Source: Negativicutes bacterium (GTDB taxonomy: Bacteria; Bacillota_C; Negativicutes; Sporomusales_B; JARLHX01). Taken from it: 64,000 nucleotides of DNA. A program made the position numbers and the translations under genes. The stretch lies in NCBI GenBank assembly GCA_031292035.1, contig JARLHX010000127.1, positions 12,149 through 76,148 on the forward strand, read 5' to 3'. Below, one piece after another: positions 17,620 through 26,476 of this stretch. Each line of letters starts with the position of its first letter. Positions within the stretch are counted from its first letter, which is position 1. A model generated the notes under the pieces. The model searched no databases. It was not told where the DNA came from and saw nothing but the letters and a program-made list of their open reading frames with translations.

Positions 17620-18615
17620 TTATCTGTTTCTAAATTTATTTTTTGGATCAAGGTCTTCTTCCAGCCTGTCGGTTGCATTTCCCGGATGGACAGAGAGTTT
17701 GGATATTTCTTGGTACATTTCGGGACTCATGACAAAATTAGCTGCAGCTAATGAGTCTTCCAATTGAGCTGCATTTCTTGCGCCGATAATCGGTGCGGTA
17801 ACCGCAGGGTGTGCTTTGACCCAGCTAATGGCCAGTGTTACAGGATTTACACCCAACTTGTCTGCGAAATTAATAAATCTCTCAGCAACTTCATAGTACA
17901 CAGGGTTGCTATAACGTTCGCCGTAGCGGCCATTTTCTGCGATTCTGCCGGAGGCTTTCACTCCTTTGGAATATTTTCCTGATAGCAGACCTGCTCCGAG
18001 GGGGTTATAAGGGATGACACCCAATTGCTCCGACTCGGCGAAAGGAAGAAGTTCCACTTCGGCCTGTCTTTTGACCAAATTGTACATGGGTTCGATGCAC
18101 TCGAAGCGCGGCCAGCCGTGCTTTTCTGAAATGCCGAGGGACTTGGCTATCTGCCAGGCCGCCCAATTGCTAACGCCGACATAGAGAACCTTCCCTTGGC
18201 AGACCAAATCATTCAGGGCGCGCAAGGTCTCATCGATCGCCGTAATCGGATCGAAATAATGGATGATATATAGATCGATTCTGTCTGTTTGCAGGCGGGC
18301 GAGGCTTTGGTCTATCGATTGCATAATATGCCGGCGGGTCGGCCCTATCGCATTGACATCCTTGCCGACACGCTGAGACACCTTTGTCGTGATGATCACT
18401 TCATCCCGGCAGTCGTGGATCAGTTTCCCAAGGATTTCCTCGGCTCTTCCCTGGCTATAGTTGTTCGAACAATCGAAGAAATTCACCCCTGCCTCTCGGC
18501 ACCGATGAAACATGCGGGTTGCTTCTGTTTCGTCCGCCTCACTGCCGAAAGTCATCGTCCCGAAACACAGTTCGGAGACTAAGATACCTGTTTTACCGAG
18601 AACTTTATATTTCAC
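17620..18615 (-). CDS. Aldo/keto reductase
   Basis: This 331-residue NADPH-dependent oxidoreductase begins VKYKVLGKTGILVSELCFGT at a GTG 6 bp after gggaggataa. The catalytic set is visible: Asp in NFFDCSNNYSQGRAEEILG (with Tyr), Lys in VIITTKVSQ and His in DLYIIHYFDP. The C-terminal GARNAAQLEDSLAA block binds the NADP phosphate. It resembles the YghZ/YajO/Tas subgroup, which acts on small aldehydes or sugars. It lies 36 bp after the nitroreductase and is probably in the asparaginase-nitroreductase-AKR operon. The substrate is unknown. Confidence 0.9.
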   Translation of the reverse strand: MKYKVLGKTGILVSELCFGTMTFGSEADETEATRMFHRCREAGVNFFDCSNNYSQGRAEEILGKLIHDCRDEVIITTKVSQRVGKDVNAIGPTRRHIMQSIDQSLARLQTDRIDLYIIHYFDPITAIDETLRALNDLVCQGKVLYVGVSNWAAWQIAKSLGISEKHGWPRFECIEPMYNLVKRQAEVELLPFAESEQLGVIPYNPLGAGLLSGKYSKGVKASGRIAENGRYGERYSNPVYYEVAERFINFADKLGVNPVTLAISWVKAHPAVTAPIIGARNAAQLEDSLAAANFVMSPEMYQEISKLSVHPGNATDRLEEDLDPKNKFRNR

Positions 18616-18651
18616 GTGGTTATCCTCCCTGAAAAATAAATTTCGCACTTG

Positions 18652-19389
18652 TTATTTCATTTCGAAGCCTCTGCTGGTTAAAAACTGGCGCATATGAGGG
18701 CGCTGTTTTGCTTTGAAAAGGGCGGCGGTGTTTTCTGTCCAGGTATCACTTCGCTTATTATTTGTTCTTTTCCTATAGTAATCACTGATAAGCGCATCAT
18801 ATTCTTTCAAGATTTCGTCATCGCCATCAGTGGAATATGTATCTTCTTTTAAAACAAGGGATAAAGGCAGTCTGGGTTTGGTGTCATTTATTCTTTCCGG
18901 ATACCCGAGACACATCCCAAAGACAGGATAGACATTATGGGGAATATGGAGTAATTCACAAACATCCTGTGGATTGTTTCGCATGCCACCGATATACACT
19001 CCACCGAGACCGACTGACTCTGCGGCAATCATAATATTTTGGGCAACCAGGGCAGTGTCGACGGTTGCCAGAATAAATCCTTCGGTATAACCGCCCTCGA
19101 TTTTTTCCGCGTTCATGCTGCAAGCCTTGTCAATTCGATGAAGGTCGGCACAGAAGACCAAAAAAACAGGGCATTCTTCGATATGCTTTTGATCGCCGCA
19201 CAATGCCGCTAGGCGTTTCTTTTTATCAGGGTCGTTTACTCTGATAATGGTATAGGCTTGGATGTGATTAGAGGTCGAGGCATATTGGCTTGCCTGGATC
19301 ATTTTCTTAAACAATTGGTCGTCCACAGGCTTAGCTGTGAAGTTTCTAACCGAAGAATGACTGCCTAATAGATCGATTACCTGATTCAT
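18652..19389 (-). CDS. NfsA-like NAD(P)H-dependent nitroreductase / flavin oxidoreductase
   Basis: This 245-residue enzyme is of the NfsA/FRP group. SSVRNFTAKPVDDQLFKKMI and ASTSNHIQAYTIIRV mark the FMN phosphate and isoalloxazine region, and AAESVGLGGVYIGGMRNNPQ the dimer/FMN segment. The C-terminal 60 residues extend over the flavin site, as in NfsA rather than short nitroreductases. The family reduces quinones, nitroaromatics or flavins with NAD(P)H. It lies 24 bp after the asparaginase stop, in the same minus-strand unit. Confidence 0.87.
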   Translation of the reverse strand: MNQVIDLLGSHSSVRNFTAKPVDDQLFKKMIQASQYASTSNHIQAYTIIRVNDPDKKKRLAALCGDQKHIEECPVFLVFCADLHRIDKACSMNAEKIEGGYTEGFILATVDTALVAQNIMIAAESVGLGGVYIGGMRNNPQDVCELLHIPHNVYPVFGMCLGYPERINDTKPRLPLSLVLKEDTYSTDGDDEILKEYDALISDYYRKRTNNKRSDTWTENTAALFKAKQRPHMRQFLTSRGFEMK

Positions 19390-19413
19390 AGTAAAATCTC
19401 CCGCTCCTTTGCT

Positions 19414-20406
19414 TTAATACTCCCAGAACATTTGCTGGATCTCGGCCGGCGCGGCGGTCTTGGTGAGGGCCAGCATCAGCAGCACCCTGGCTTTTTGCGG
19501 ATTGAGGGTGTCGGCAACGACAAACTGGCAGTTGTCGTCATCTACGGCGCCGTTGCGGGCGACAATGCCGCTGCTTACCCGGGTGCTCCGGACCACGACC
19601 ACCCCTTGCTTGGCAATCGCGGCCAGGGCGTATTGCATGGACTGAGCCATGCCGCCGTTGCCCACCCCTGCGTAGACCAGGCCTTTCGCTCCGGCGGCCA
19701 CTGCGGCCTGGGCCAGGTGGGGGTTGCTGTCCACATGGGCGTAGATAATGTCCACCTGGGGCAGGCTGGTCAAGTCGCCGAGGTCAAATTCGGTGCAGAC
19801 GGTGTGTTTGCGGGCCGGGAAACGGTAAAAATGGGGGACACCGCTCTGAATATAGCCCAAGTAGCCCAGCTCGGGGGCTTTAAAGGCATCCTGGAGGGCG
19901 GTGTTGGTTTTGGTGACATCTCGGCTGGCATTGATGGTGTCATTGAGAGAGACCAGCACGCCCTTTCCTGCCGCGGCCGGGCTCACCGCCAGGGCGACGG
20001 CGTTGTAAAGATTCATTGGCCCGTCGGTGCTCATGGCGTTAGCCGGCCTGAGGGCCCCTACGACGACCACCGGTTTTTCACTCTTTATAACCAAGTTTAA
20101 GAAATAGGCAGTTTCTTCCATTGTATCAGTGCCATGGGTGACCACAACCCCGTCGGTGTCGTCATCAGCCAGCAGTTCGTTAATCCGGCGGGCGAGGGCC
20201 AGCCAGACCGAATGGGTCATGTCGGCGCTGTCAATCTGGCTGAGCTGTTCGCCGCTGACGGCGGCAATGGCCGACAGGGCAGGCACCTCGCCGATCAGAT
20301 CGCCGATGGATAAGACTGCGGATTGATAATGGGCGGTTTCGGTACTGGAAGACGCCGTTCCGGCGATGGTGCCGCCGGTTGCGACGATAACGATTTTCTT
20401 TTTCAT
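19414..20406 (-). CDS. L-asparaginase, type II fold
   Basis: This 330-residue enzyme shows both catalytic threonine motifs: VATGGTIAGTA near residue 12 and GVVVTHGTDTMEETAYFL near 90. Later SVSLNDTI-like and GVVVVRSTRVSSGIV segments complete the fold. It hydrolyses asparagine (possibly glutamine) to ammonia. There is no N-terminal signal, so unlike secreted E. coli AnsB it should be cytosolic. The ATG follows ccgaaggagactgtc. It leads the minus-strand operon with the nitroreductase and aldo/keto reductase, divergent from the DUF3311-SSS-M20 operon. Confidence 0.92.
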   Translation of the reverse strand: MKKKIVIVATGGTIAGTASSSTETAHYQSAVLSIGDLIGEVPALSAIAAVSGEQLSQIDSADMTHSVWLALARRINELLADDDTDGVVVTHGTDTMEETAYFLNLVIKSEKPVVVVGALRPANAMSTDGPMNLYNAVALAVSPAAAGKGVLVSLNDTINASRDVTKTNTALQDAFKAPELGYLGYIQSGVPHFYRFPARKHTVCTEFDLGDLTSLPQVDIIYAHVDSNPHLAQAAVAAGAKGLVYAGVGNGGMAQSMQYALAAIAKQGVVVVRSTRVSSGIVARNGAVDDDNCQFVVADTLNPQKARVLLMLALTKTAAPAEIQQMFWEY

Positions 20407-20630
20407 GACAGTCTCCTTCGGTGTAATTCAGATCATAAGGAAAGGAGTTCGCCGGTGCTAAGGAGTTGCCAGGAGGGCAAGTCCTTAGCATAAGAGGCTG
20501 CTGATAATAATAGTAAATGCGGTGTTTAAAATATTATAACATATCGTTTTGCGCCTGGATATTTGCCGGCTGAGAAACCAGGCTGAATAGGAGTGGGACA
20601 TGGTTTTGCCGAACACCCCATGGGGATATA

Positions 20631-20659
20631 TTGACAAATACTGGACTGTAAATTAGGAT
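20631..20659 (+). promoter_or_regulatory. Sigma-70/SigA-type promoter for the transporter operon
   Basis: A perfect -35 ttgaca at 20631-20636, a spacer of 17 bp and a near-consensus -10 taggat at 20654-20659 are seen. Transcription would begin near 20666, upstream of the leader hairpin. Confidence 0.6.
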
Positions 20660-20713
20660 GGAATTATAGCGAGGTATTTCTTGCCAAATGCTGTTTTGTA
20701 CTGTCTAAAGAGG

Positions 20714-20748
20714 ACAGAGACCAGTAAATCCGGTCTCTGTCTTTTCAC
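20714..20748 (+). terminator. Leader (attenuator-like) hairpin upstream of the transporter operon
   Basis: gacagagacc/ggtctctgtc forms a 10-bp stem with a nine-base loop followed by ttttc. It lies between the promoter and the first gene, so it would end transcripts early unless bypassed. No competing antiterminator fold was proven. Confidence 0.6.
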
Positions 20749-20833
20749 AAGGAGCTGGGCTGGGAGGTGGCGGCAGACAACACGAATTGGATTGTCACAA
20801 CATCCGGATATAACGATGAAGGAGAGGATTGGT

Positions 20834-21067
20834 ATGCATAGACCGACCATTGAGGCCATTTTAATCGGCTTCATCCCGTTTATTGCCATGTGCTTTTCGA
20901 TATCCTTTTGGGATCAAGTCCATCCCTTTGTACTGGGGTTGCCTTTCAACATTTTCTGGATTATCGCCTGGATCGTGATTACACCGCTCTTCATGTCGGT
21001 GGCTTACCGCATTGAGGTTGCCCGGATCGCGAAAGACAAAGGCGAGCAGGGAGGCGACGCCCAATGA
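20834..21067 (+). CDS. DUF3311 small membrane protein, partner of SSS transporter
   Basis: This 77-residue protein has two membrane helices (IEAILIGFIPFIAMCFSISF and FNIFWIIAWIVITPLFMSVA) and a charged C-terminal tail. This is the DUF3311 pattern, nearly always encoded just before a sodium:solute symporter. The ATG at 20834 follows gaaggagagg; the longer in-frame reading from 20681 would cross the leader hairpin and is rejected. Its stop overlaps the symporter start by 4 bp, so the two are probably translated together and may form one transporter. Confidence 0.85.
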   Translation: MHRPTIEAILIGFIPFIAMCFSISFWDQVHPFVLGLPFNIFWIIAWIVITPLFMSVAYRIEVARIAKDKGEQGGDAQ

Positions 21068-22542
21068 CCGACAGTGTTGTTGCGTTAAGTATTATTTTCG
21101 GTATTTTGATTGTCAGTGCGGCAGTCGGCATGTATGCCGGGGTCCGGCGGAAGATGAGTCTGGAGCAGTGGACGGTGGCCGGCCGCGGTTTTGGTCTGAT
21201 TTTTGTGTGGCTCTTAATGGCCGGTGAGGTTTATACTACCTTCGCCTTTCTTGGGGCGAGCGGCTGGGCGTATTCCCGCGGTGGTCCGACCCTGTACATC
21301 ATGGCCTACCTTACTTTGGCCTATGTCTTCTCATTTTATATTCTGCCGCAGATTTGGGAAGTGGGGAAAAAATTCAGCATGCAGACCCAGTCGGATTTCT
21401 TCCGCCAGCGTTATGGCAGTAAAAATCTGGCGGCTTTCGTATCGCTGGTCGGGGTAATTTTCATCATTCCCTATCTGCAGCTCCAACTGACCGGTCTCGG
21501 TATCATTGTGGAAGTGGCCAGTTTCGGCGGGATCAGCCGGGTGACGGCAATGCTCATCGCCTTTGGGCTGGTGGCGGCGTTTGTTTTTGCCAGCGGGATT
21601 CGGGCTGTCGCCTGGATCAGTGTCATTAAGGACGTTCTGATGCTGTTCGCCGCCTTCTTTATCGGCATCGGCCTGCCTTACATGTATTTTGGCGGGATCG
21701 GCGAAATGTTCACCGCGCTGGTGAACGCCAAACCCACCCATCTCACCCTGCCGGGCGCTACCAGCGTCATGGGGCATTCCTGGTATATCACTACCGTTTT
21801 ACTGACCTCCTTCGGGTTTTATATGTGGCCCCATCTGTTCAGTGCCTCCTTTACCGCCAAGAGCGACAACACCCTGCGGAAGAACGCGGTCATCATGCCG
21901 CTTTACACCATTACCATGCCGCTCATCTTTTTCGTAGGCTTTACCGCCATTTTAATCGTGCCTGGCCTGAGCAACGGCGACCTGGCTCTTTTGACCATTG
22001 TCCGTCAGAGTTACCCGGTGTGGGTTTTGGGCATTATCGGGGCCGCCGGGGCGCTGACGGCGATGGTGCCGGCCGCCATTCTTATTCTCGCGGCTGCGAC
22101 CCTTTTCGCCAAGAATTTTTATCGCGAAATCATTTCCCCTGATATGACTGACGATCAAGTGGCCAAACTGGCCCGATTGCTGGTTATCGTCATTACGTTG
22201 GTGGCCTTGTACTTCGCCATTTATAGTTCAACCACCCTGGTCAATCTGCTGCTGCTCGGCTATGCCGGGGTTACGCAATTTTTGCCTGGAGTCTTGTTCG
22301 GGTTGTACTGGGACCGGGTGACCAAGCCGGGAGTATTTACCGGCCTGGTGGTAGGGATCGCCACAGTGGCTGCGCTGGTGCTTGGCAAGATGGACCCGTT
22401 TTACGGTATCAACGCCGGCTTTTTTGCCCTCTGTGTTAACTTTATCATCACTGTCGTTGTTAGTCTCATGACTCCGGCCGAGGTCAACCGATTTGATGAA
22501 GAACCGGCGACAGCTGGAATGAAGGGAAGTATCGGACATTGA
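21064..22542 (+). CDS. Sodium:solute symporter (SSS family)
   Basis: This 492-residue protein has about 13 membrane helices in the LeuT-like SSS arrangement. Typical segments are RKMSLEQWTVAGRGFGLIFVWLLMAGE at the N-terminus and LLLLGYAGVTQFLPGVLFGLYWDRVTKPG near the C-terminus. The family couples sodium entry to uptake of organic solutes; DUF3311-linked members include monocarboxylate and pantothenate-type transporters. The downstream M20 hydrolase suggests an amide-linked amino acid or aryl-amino acid as cargo (inference). It overlaps both neighbours by 4 bp. Confidence 0.9.
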   Translation: MTDSVVALSIIFGILIVSAAVGMYAGVRRKMSLEQWTVAGRGFGLIFVWLLMAGEVYTTFAFLGASGWAYSRGGPTLYIMAYLTLAYVFSFYILPQIWEVGKKFSMQTQSDFFRQRYGSKNLAAFVSLVGVIFIIPYLQLQLTGLGIIVEVASFGGISRVTAMLIAFGLVAAFVFASGIRAVAWISVIKDVLMLFAAFFIGIGLPYMYFGGIGEMFTALVNAKPTHLTLPGATSVMGHSWYITTVLLTSFGFYMWPHLFSASFTAKSDNTLRKNAVIMPLYTITMPLIFFVGFTAILIVPGLSNGDLALLTIVRQSYPVWVLGIIGAAGALTAMVPAAILILAAATLFAKNFYREIISPDMTDDQVAKLARLLVIVITLVALYFAIYSSTTLVNLLLLGYAGVTQFLPGVLFGLYWDRVTKPGVFTGLVVGIATVAALVLGKMDPFYGINAGFFALCVNFIITVVVSLMTPAEVNRFDEEPATAGMKGSIGH

Positions 22543-23840
22543 GCAGACTGATGGATTCAATTTCTCGCCATTTTCCTGAAGCTGTCGAGTGGCGGCGGTC
22601 GCTGCACCGCTGCCCCCAGCCTTCCTGGCAGGAGTTTTATGCTACCGCGCTGGTGGCGGAAAAACTCAGCGAATGGGGCTATGAGGTGCTGCAGGGGACT
22701 GATATTATCGCAGCAGAAAAACAGCTGCTGCCGCCTGCGCTTGCCGTGCTGGCGACAGAATACCAACGGGCGCTGGACGCCGGGGCGAAGGAGGAGTTTT
22801 TGGTTCCGGCCAAGGGCGGCTTCACCGGGGTGGTGGGTATTCTCAAGGGGGCTCTGCCCGGGCCGACGGTGGGGTTTCGGTTTGACATCGATTCCAACGA
22901 AGTGCAAGAGTCGGCTGATACGGCCCACCGGCCGGCCAGAGAAGGTTTTGCCTCGCAAAGCCCCGGCCGCGCCCATATGTGCGGCCATGACGCCCACGCC
23001 GCCATTGGGTTATTGCTGGCCAGATATTTCGCCGACAACCGGGACGCCATCCGCGGGACGGTGAAGTTCATCTTCCAGCCCAATGAGGAGAATTTGTCAG
23101 GGGCGGCGGCGATGATCGCCAAAGGGGTGGTCGATGACCTGGATTACCTTTTCGGCGGACATGTAGGTCTCTCGCTCAGGGAATTAGGGCAGATCGCCTT
23201 TGATGTCCGGGATTTTATGGCTTTAGCCAGGTTTGAAGTCACCTTCAGCGGGCGGCCGACCCATGCTGCTCTCAGTCCGGACCAGGGAAAGAACGCCCTG
23301 CTGGGTTCCTGCGCCGCCATTACCAACCTCTATGCCATTGCCCGTCACGGCCAGGGGGCGACCCGCATCAATGTAGGTGTTCACCAGGCCGGTACGGCCT
23401 GGAACGTCATTCCTGACAAGGCGTATTTTTGTCTGGAGACCCGTGGAGTGAGCAATGAACTCAACGGCTATATGGTGGAAAAGTCGCGGGAAGTTATTGA
23501 AGGGGCGGCAAAAATGTACGATCTGGCGGTGGAGATGAAACCGGCGGCGGTGGCTTCGGTTGCGGCCAATTCGCCGGATATGATCACCCTGGCCGAAAAA
23601 ACTGCAGGATCATTGCCGTCAGTGCGAGAAATTGTGCCCTGCAGCTTTAACGCCTCTGAAGATGTCACCCTCCTGATGGAAAGGGTCCAGCAGCGGGGCG
23701 GCAAGGCCCTGGTGGCGGTATTTGGCACACCCACCGGCGGGGGACATCACAATACCACCTTTGACATCGATGAAAGAGTTATCCAAAATGCGGCCGAATT
23801 TTTCGCCGCTATGTACGGGACGATTACCGCCGAATCATAA
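22539..23840 (+). CDS. M20-family metal-dependent amidohydrolase (AbgA-like)
   Basis: This 433-residue zinc-dependent hydrolase has HMCGHDAHAAIGLLLARYF near residue 147 with the metal-binding His-Asp. FQPNEENLSGAAAMIAKG holds the catalytic Glu pair, and a lid domain inserts from about 225. A C-terminal HHNTTFDIDERVIQNAAEFF completes the metal site. Length and the early insertion resemble AbgA/AbgB, which split p-aminobenzoyl-glutamate; other M20D enzymes deacylate amino acids. The start is TTG, overlapping the symporter stop. It probably hydrolyses the solute imported by the preceding transporter. Confidence 0.88.
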   Translation: MSRLMDSISRHFPEAVEWRRSLHRCPQPSWQEFYATALVAEKLSEWGYEVLQGTDIIAAEKQLLPPALAVLATEYQRALDAGAKEEFLVPAKGGFTGVVGILKGALPGPTVGFRFDIDSNEVQESADTAHRPAREGFASQSPGRAHMCGHDAHAAIGLLLARYFADNRDAIRGTVKFIFQPNEENLSGAAAMIAKGVVDDLDYLFGGHVGLSLRELGQIAFDVRDFMALARFEVTFSGRPTHAALSPDQGKNALLGSCAAITNLYAIARHGQGATRINVGVHQAGTAWNVIPDKAYFCLETRGVSNELNGYMVEKSREVIEGAAKMYDLAVEMKPAAVASVAANSPDMITLAEKTAGSLPSVREIVPCSFNASEDVTLLMERVQQRGGKALVAVFGTPTGGGHHNTTFDIDERVIQNAAEFFAAMYGTITAES

Positions 23841-23856
23841 AGCACAGGCTGTTTAG

Positions 23857-23894
23857 CAGCAAAAAAGTCACGGATATCCGTGACTTTTTTGCTG
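23857..23894. terminator. Bidirectional terminator
   Basis: A nearly perfect palindrome cagcaaaaaagtcacgg/ccgtgacttttttgctg gives strong stems with T runs both ways. It serves the M20 gene and the convergent deacetylase gene. Confidence 0.85.
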
Positions 23895-23924
23895 GCCGAT
23901 GCTTTTTATGCTGTTGATGGCAGG

Positions 23925-24695
23925 TCAGTGGTAGGGCTGCTGCTCCAAGAGTTCGGGAATGGTCACCAGGGTATAGCCTTGAGCCCGGAGGCCGTCGATA
24001 ATATCTGGCAGGGCCTCGACGCTGCCGGTCAGATGAAGATTGACGCCGTCGTGCTGCAAGGAAATAAAGCCGTTTCTGGCTTTGCCGAGAATGCGCGTTT
24101 TGACGGTATGAGCGTCGAGACCCTTCCAGTCCTCAGGGTCGACAGACCAAAGGACAATGATGTCGTTTTTGCTATAGATGACTTCATCGGCGGCGGGATT
24201 GTGAAACCCAAAGGGCGGGCGCACCAGACGGGGCCGGTGACCGATGATCTTCTCGACCACATCGGAACACTTGTCGATCTCCTGGGAAACGATCTCCGGC
24301 CGGAGCTTGGTCAGGTCGGCGTGGTCATAGGTATGGTTGCCGATGACATGGCCTTCGGCGGCGATGCGTTTCACCATATCCGGGTACTTTTGGGCCTGAT
24401 GGCCAATGAGAAAAAAAGTGGCTTTCACATTTTTTTCTTTTAATATATCAAGGATTTTAGGGGTCCAGTCCTCTTCCGGACCGTCGTCGAACGTCAGAGC
24501 CATTTTGGTCTGGTCGGCCCGACCCGCCCAGTACAGTTTGCCGGTAATATTACTACCCCGCTTGAACGGATCGCGTACAGCAGCCCCCGGTTGTCCGGTG
24601 TCGCTGGGGGGCGATCCTTTTTGGAATAGCCCACAACCTATGGTTAGCGGAATCAATAGCAGTATGATGAACTTTGCGAATGTTGCCAATACCAT
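23925..24695 (-). CDS. Polysaccharide deacetylase (NodB-type) lipoprotein
   Basis: This 256-residue protein starts with a hydrophobic signal (FAKFIILLLIPLTIGCGLF) that ends in a lipobox TIGC, so it should be an anchored lipoprotein with Cys21 lipidated. The NodB domain follows: MALTFDDGPEED (catalytic Asp and metal Asp), HVIGNHTYDHADLTKL (two metal His), RPPFGFHNP and ISLQHDGV. The family removes acetyl groups from cell-wall or exopolysaccharide N-acetyl sugars. All key metal residues appear present. Its gene is single and shares a bidirectional terminator with the M20 gene. Confidence 0.9.
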   Translation of the reverse strand: MVLATFAKFIILLLIPLTIGCGLFQKGSPPSDTGQPGAAVRDPFKRGSNITGKLYWAGRADQTKMALTFDDGPEEDWTPKILDILKEKNVKATFFLIGHQAQKYPDMVKRIAAEGHVIGNHTYDHADLTKLRPEIVSQEIDKCSDVVEKIIGHRPRLVRPPFGFHNPAADEVIYSKNDIIVLWSVDPEDWKGLDAHTVKTRILGKARNGFISLQHDGVNLHLTGSVEALPDIIDGLRAQGYTLVTIPELLEQQPYH

Positions 24696-24873
24696 ACCCC
24701 ACTCCTTTTGACTCGGTTATAGCATTTATGGTTTTAGCTGGGATTATACCCTTTCTCCTGGTTTGTGCAAGGCGACGATCGGTCTGGAAGACGGCAGGAA
24801 TTTCCCTTGGCGGTGGAAAAATGATACCATTAAGAATGAAATAAACGCAGACAGACATCTGACGGAGGTCGGC

Positions 24874-25662
24874 ATGGACAGACTAGTGGTCATTAAGGGG
24901 GCAGGCGATATGGCCAGCGGCATTGCGCATCGGCTGCATCGCAGCGGGTATAAGGTGATCATGACCGAGATTGCTCAGCCCACAGCAATAAGGCGCACGG
25001 TGGCCTTTGCCGAGGCGATATTTGCCGGCGAGGCAGTAGTAGAAGGACTCACAGCCTTCCGGGCCAAACCGGAGGATGCCATGCGGGTGGTCGGTGAGGG
25101 TCGAATCGCCGTGACGGTGGACCCTGTAGGGCGATGTGTGAAGCTCCTTCGCCCGTGGGCGGTAGTAGACGCCATTCTGGCGAAAAGAAACACCGGCACC
25201 AGCATGAACGATGCCCCGGTCGTGATCGGCGTAGGTCCCGGGTTTGTCGCCGGCCAGGATGTCCATCTGGTGGTTGAGACCATGCGGGGGCACTATCTTG
25301 GAAAAGTCATCGAGCAGGGACCGGCTCTGCCTAACACCGGGGTGCCGGGGGAAATCGCCGGCCATACCGTCGACCGGATTTTACGGGCGCCGTGTCAGGG
25401 ACTGTTTAGCGCCGCACAGGCGATTGCCGATGTTGTCGCCGCCGGGTCGGTTGTCGCCCGGGTCGACGGCCAGCCGGTGATTGCTGCTATTTCAGGGGTG
25501 CTGCGCGGTTTGCTGCATGACGGCGTCTTGGCGACGCCTGGTATGAAGGTGGGCGATATCGACCCAAGATGCGTGCCTGAACACTGTTTTACAGTGTCCG
25601 ATAAGGCGCGGTCAGTGGCCGGCGGTGTGCTGGAAGGCCTGCTTTACTGGGGCAGGCGCTAA
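24874..25662 (+). CDS. yqeB: Selenium-dependent molybdenum hydroxylase maturation protein YqeB
   Basis: This 262-residue protein starts with MDRLVVIKGAGDMASGIAHR, a Rossmann-like GxGDxxxG segment. EAIFAGEAVVEG and PVVIGVGPGFVAGQDVHLVVETMRGH follow, the latter the hallmark of the YqeB/EF2563 family. These proteins occur only with selenium-dependent Mo hydroxylases and are thought to help insert labile selenium into the molybdenum cofactor. The ATG follows tgacggaggtcggc. It opens a run of five accessory genes that ends at 28200, upstream of the xdh genes. Confidence 0.88.
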   Translation: MDRLVVIKGAGDMASGIAHRLHRSGYKVIMTEIAQPTAIRRTVAFAEAIFAGEAVVEGLTAFRAKPEDAMRVVGEGRIAVTVDPVGRCVKLLRPWAVVDAILAKRNTGTSMNDAPVVIGVGPGFVAGQDVHLVVETMRGHYLGKVIEQGPALPNTGVPGEIAGHTVDRILRAPCQGLFSAAQAIADVVAAGSVVARVDGQPVIAAISGVLRGLLHDGVLATPGMKVGDIDPRCVPEHCFTVSDKARSVAGGVLEGLLYWGRR

Positions 25663-25696
25663 ATAAGGGGTGAGGTTGGGAAGTGGAAGTGGGTTT

Positions 25697-26476
25697 ATGA
25701 AAGAGTTTGAGTTTTTGCGGCAGGCGCAGCAGCGGGGGGAGCAAGTTCAGACCATTACCCTGATCGCCGGGCCGCCCGGGCAGCCGGTTGAGCTGGGGCA
25801 AATGCTGCTGGTGTACGCCGATGGCCGGGCGGAAGGCGCTTTGGTGGATGATGAATTTAGCCGGAAGGTATTGGCCGAACTGCAGTTCAGTCAATGGACC
25901 AAGCCGGTTGCTCATATGATTCGATACCAAGAAGGGGAATACCGGGTGTTTTGGAACTGCTTGGGCGATGACCGTCTGCGGGCCGTCATTTTAGGGGGCG
26001 GGCATATCAGTCAGCCCCTGGCCCGGATTTTCGCCGTACTTGATTTCGCCGTGACGGTGGTGGATGATCGCCTGGAATTCGCCAATCGCCAACGGTTTCC
26101 CGAGGCGGAAAAGATCCTTTGCCAGGACTTTTCGACAGCGCTGGCCGGACTGAATCTGGATGAAAGAACGGCAGTCATCATCGTCACCCGGGGCCATCGC
26201 CACGATGCGGTCTGTCTGAGGAGCGTGCTCGGCAGGCAGGTGGGTTATATCGGCATGATCGGCAGTACCGTTAAAGTCCGGGCCACGAAAGAGGCGTTGC
26301 GGCAGGAAGGGATCGACGGGCAGCTGCTGGACGGTCTGCGGGCGCCTATCGGACTGGATATCGGGGCCGAGGGTCCGGCAGAGATCGCGGTAAGTATCGC
26401 GGCAGAGGTGGTGGCGGCCTTCCGCGGCGGTGATGGCGCGCCGCTCAGTCTACGCCGGAGAGGTACTGATGGATAA
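25697..26476 (+). CDS. XdhC/CoxI-family protein, Rossmann half
   Basis: This 259-residue protein has an NAD(P)-like Rossmann core, AVILGGGHISQPLARIFAVLD near residue 105, followed by VDDRLEFANRQRFPEAEKIL, VIIVTRGHRHDAVCL and YIGMIGSTVKVRATKEAL. These are the C-terminal XdhC motifs. XdhC binds molybdenum cofactor and delivers it in sulfurated form to xanthine dehydrogenase. The first 100 residues are family-specific and not the usual N-terminal XdhC domain, which is encoded separately by the next gene. An ATG at 25697 is chosen over the GTG at 25670; neither has a strong SD. It overlaps the next gene by 8 bp. Confidence 0.85.
   Translation: MKEFEFLRQAQQRGEQVQTITLIAGPPGQPVELGQMLLVYADGRAEGALVDDEFSRKVLAELQFSQWTKPVAHMIRYQEGEYRVFWNCLGDDRLRAVILGGGHISQPLARIFAVLDFAVTVVDDRLEFANRQRFPEAEKILCQDFSTALAGLNLDERTAVIIVTRGHRHDAVCLRSVLGRQVGYIGMIGSTVKVRATKEALRQEGIDGQLLDGLRAPIGLDIGAEGPAEIAVSIAAEVVAAFRGGDGAPLSLRRRGTDG

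Larger units (their letters stand above)
20407..20833 (+). promoter_or_regulatory. Divergent intergenic region with promoter and 5' leader of the DUF3311-SSS-M20 operon
   Basis: This 427-bp gap holds the asparaginase start region on the left. On the right are a sigma-70-type promoter at 20631-20659 (ttgaca, 17-bp spacer, taggat) and a leader of about 170 nt. The leader contains a terminator-like hairpin (20714-20748) before the operon SD at 20821. I recognise no known riboswitch class. The segment 20410-20600 shows nothing identifiable apart from an AT-rich patch near 20520-20550. Confidence 0.6.

Noticed and set aside
20681..20833. Longer N-terminus for the DUF3311 protein
   Set aside because: It would read through the leader hairpin and adds 51 atypical residues. 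The ATG at 20834 has a good SD and gives the family start.
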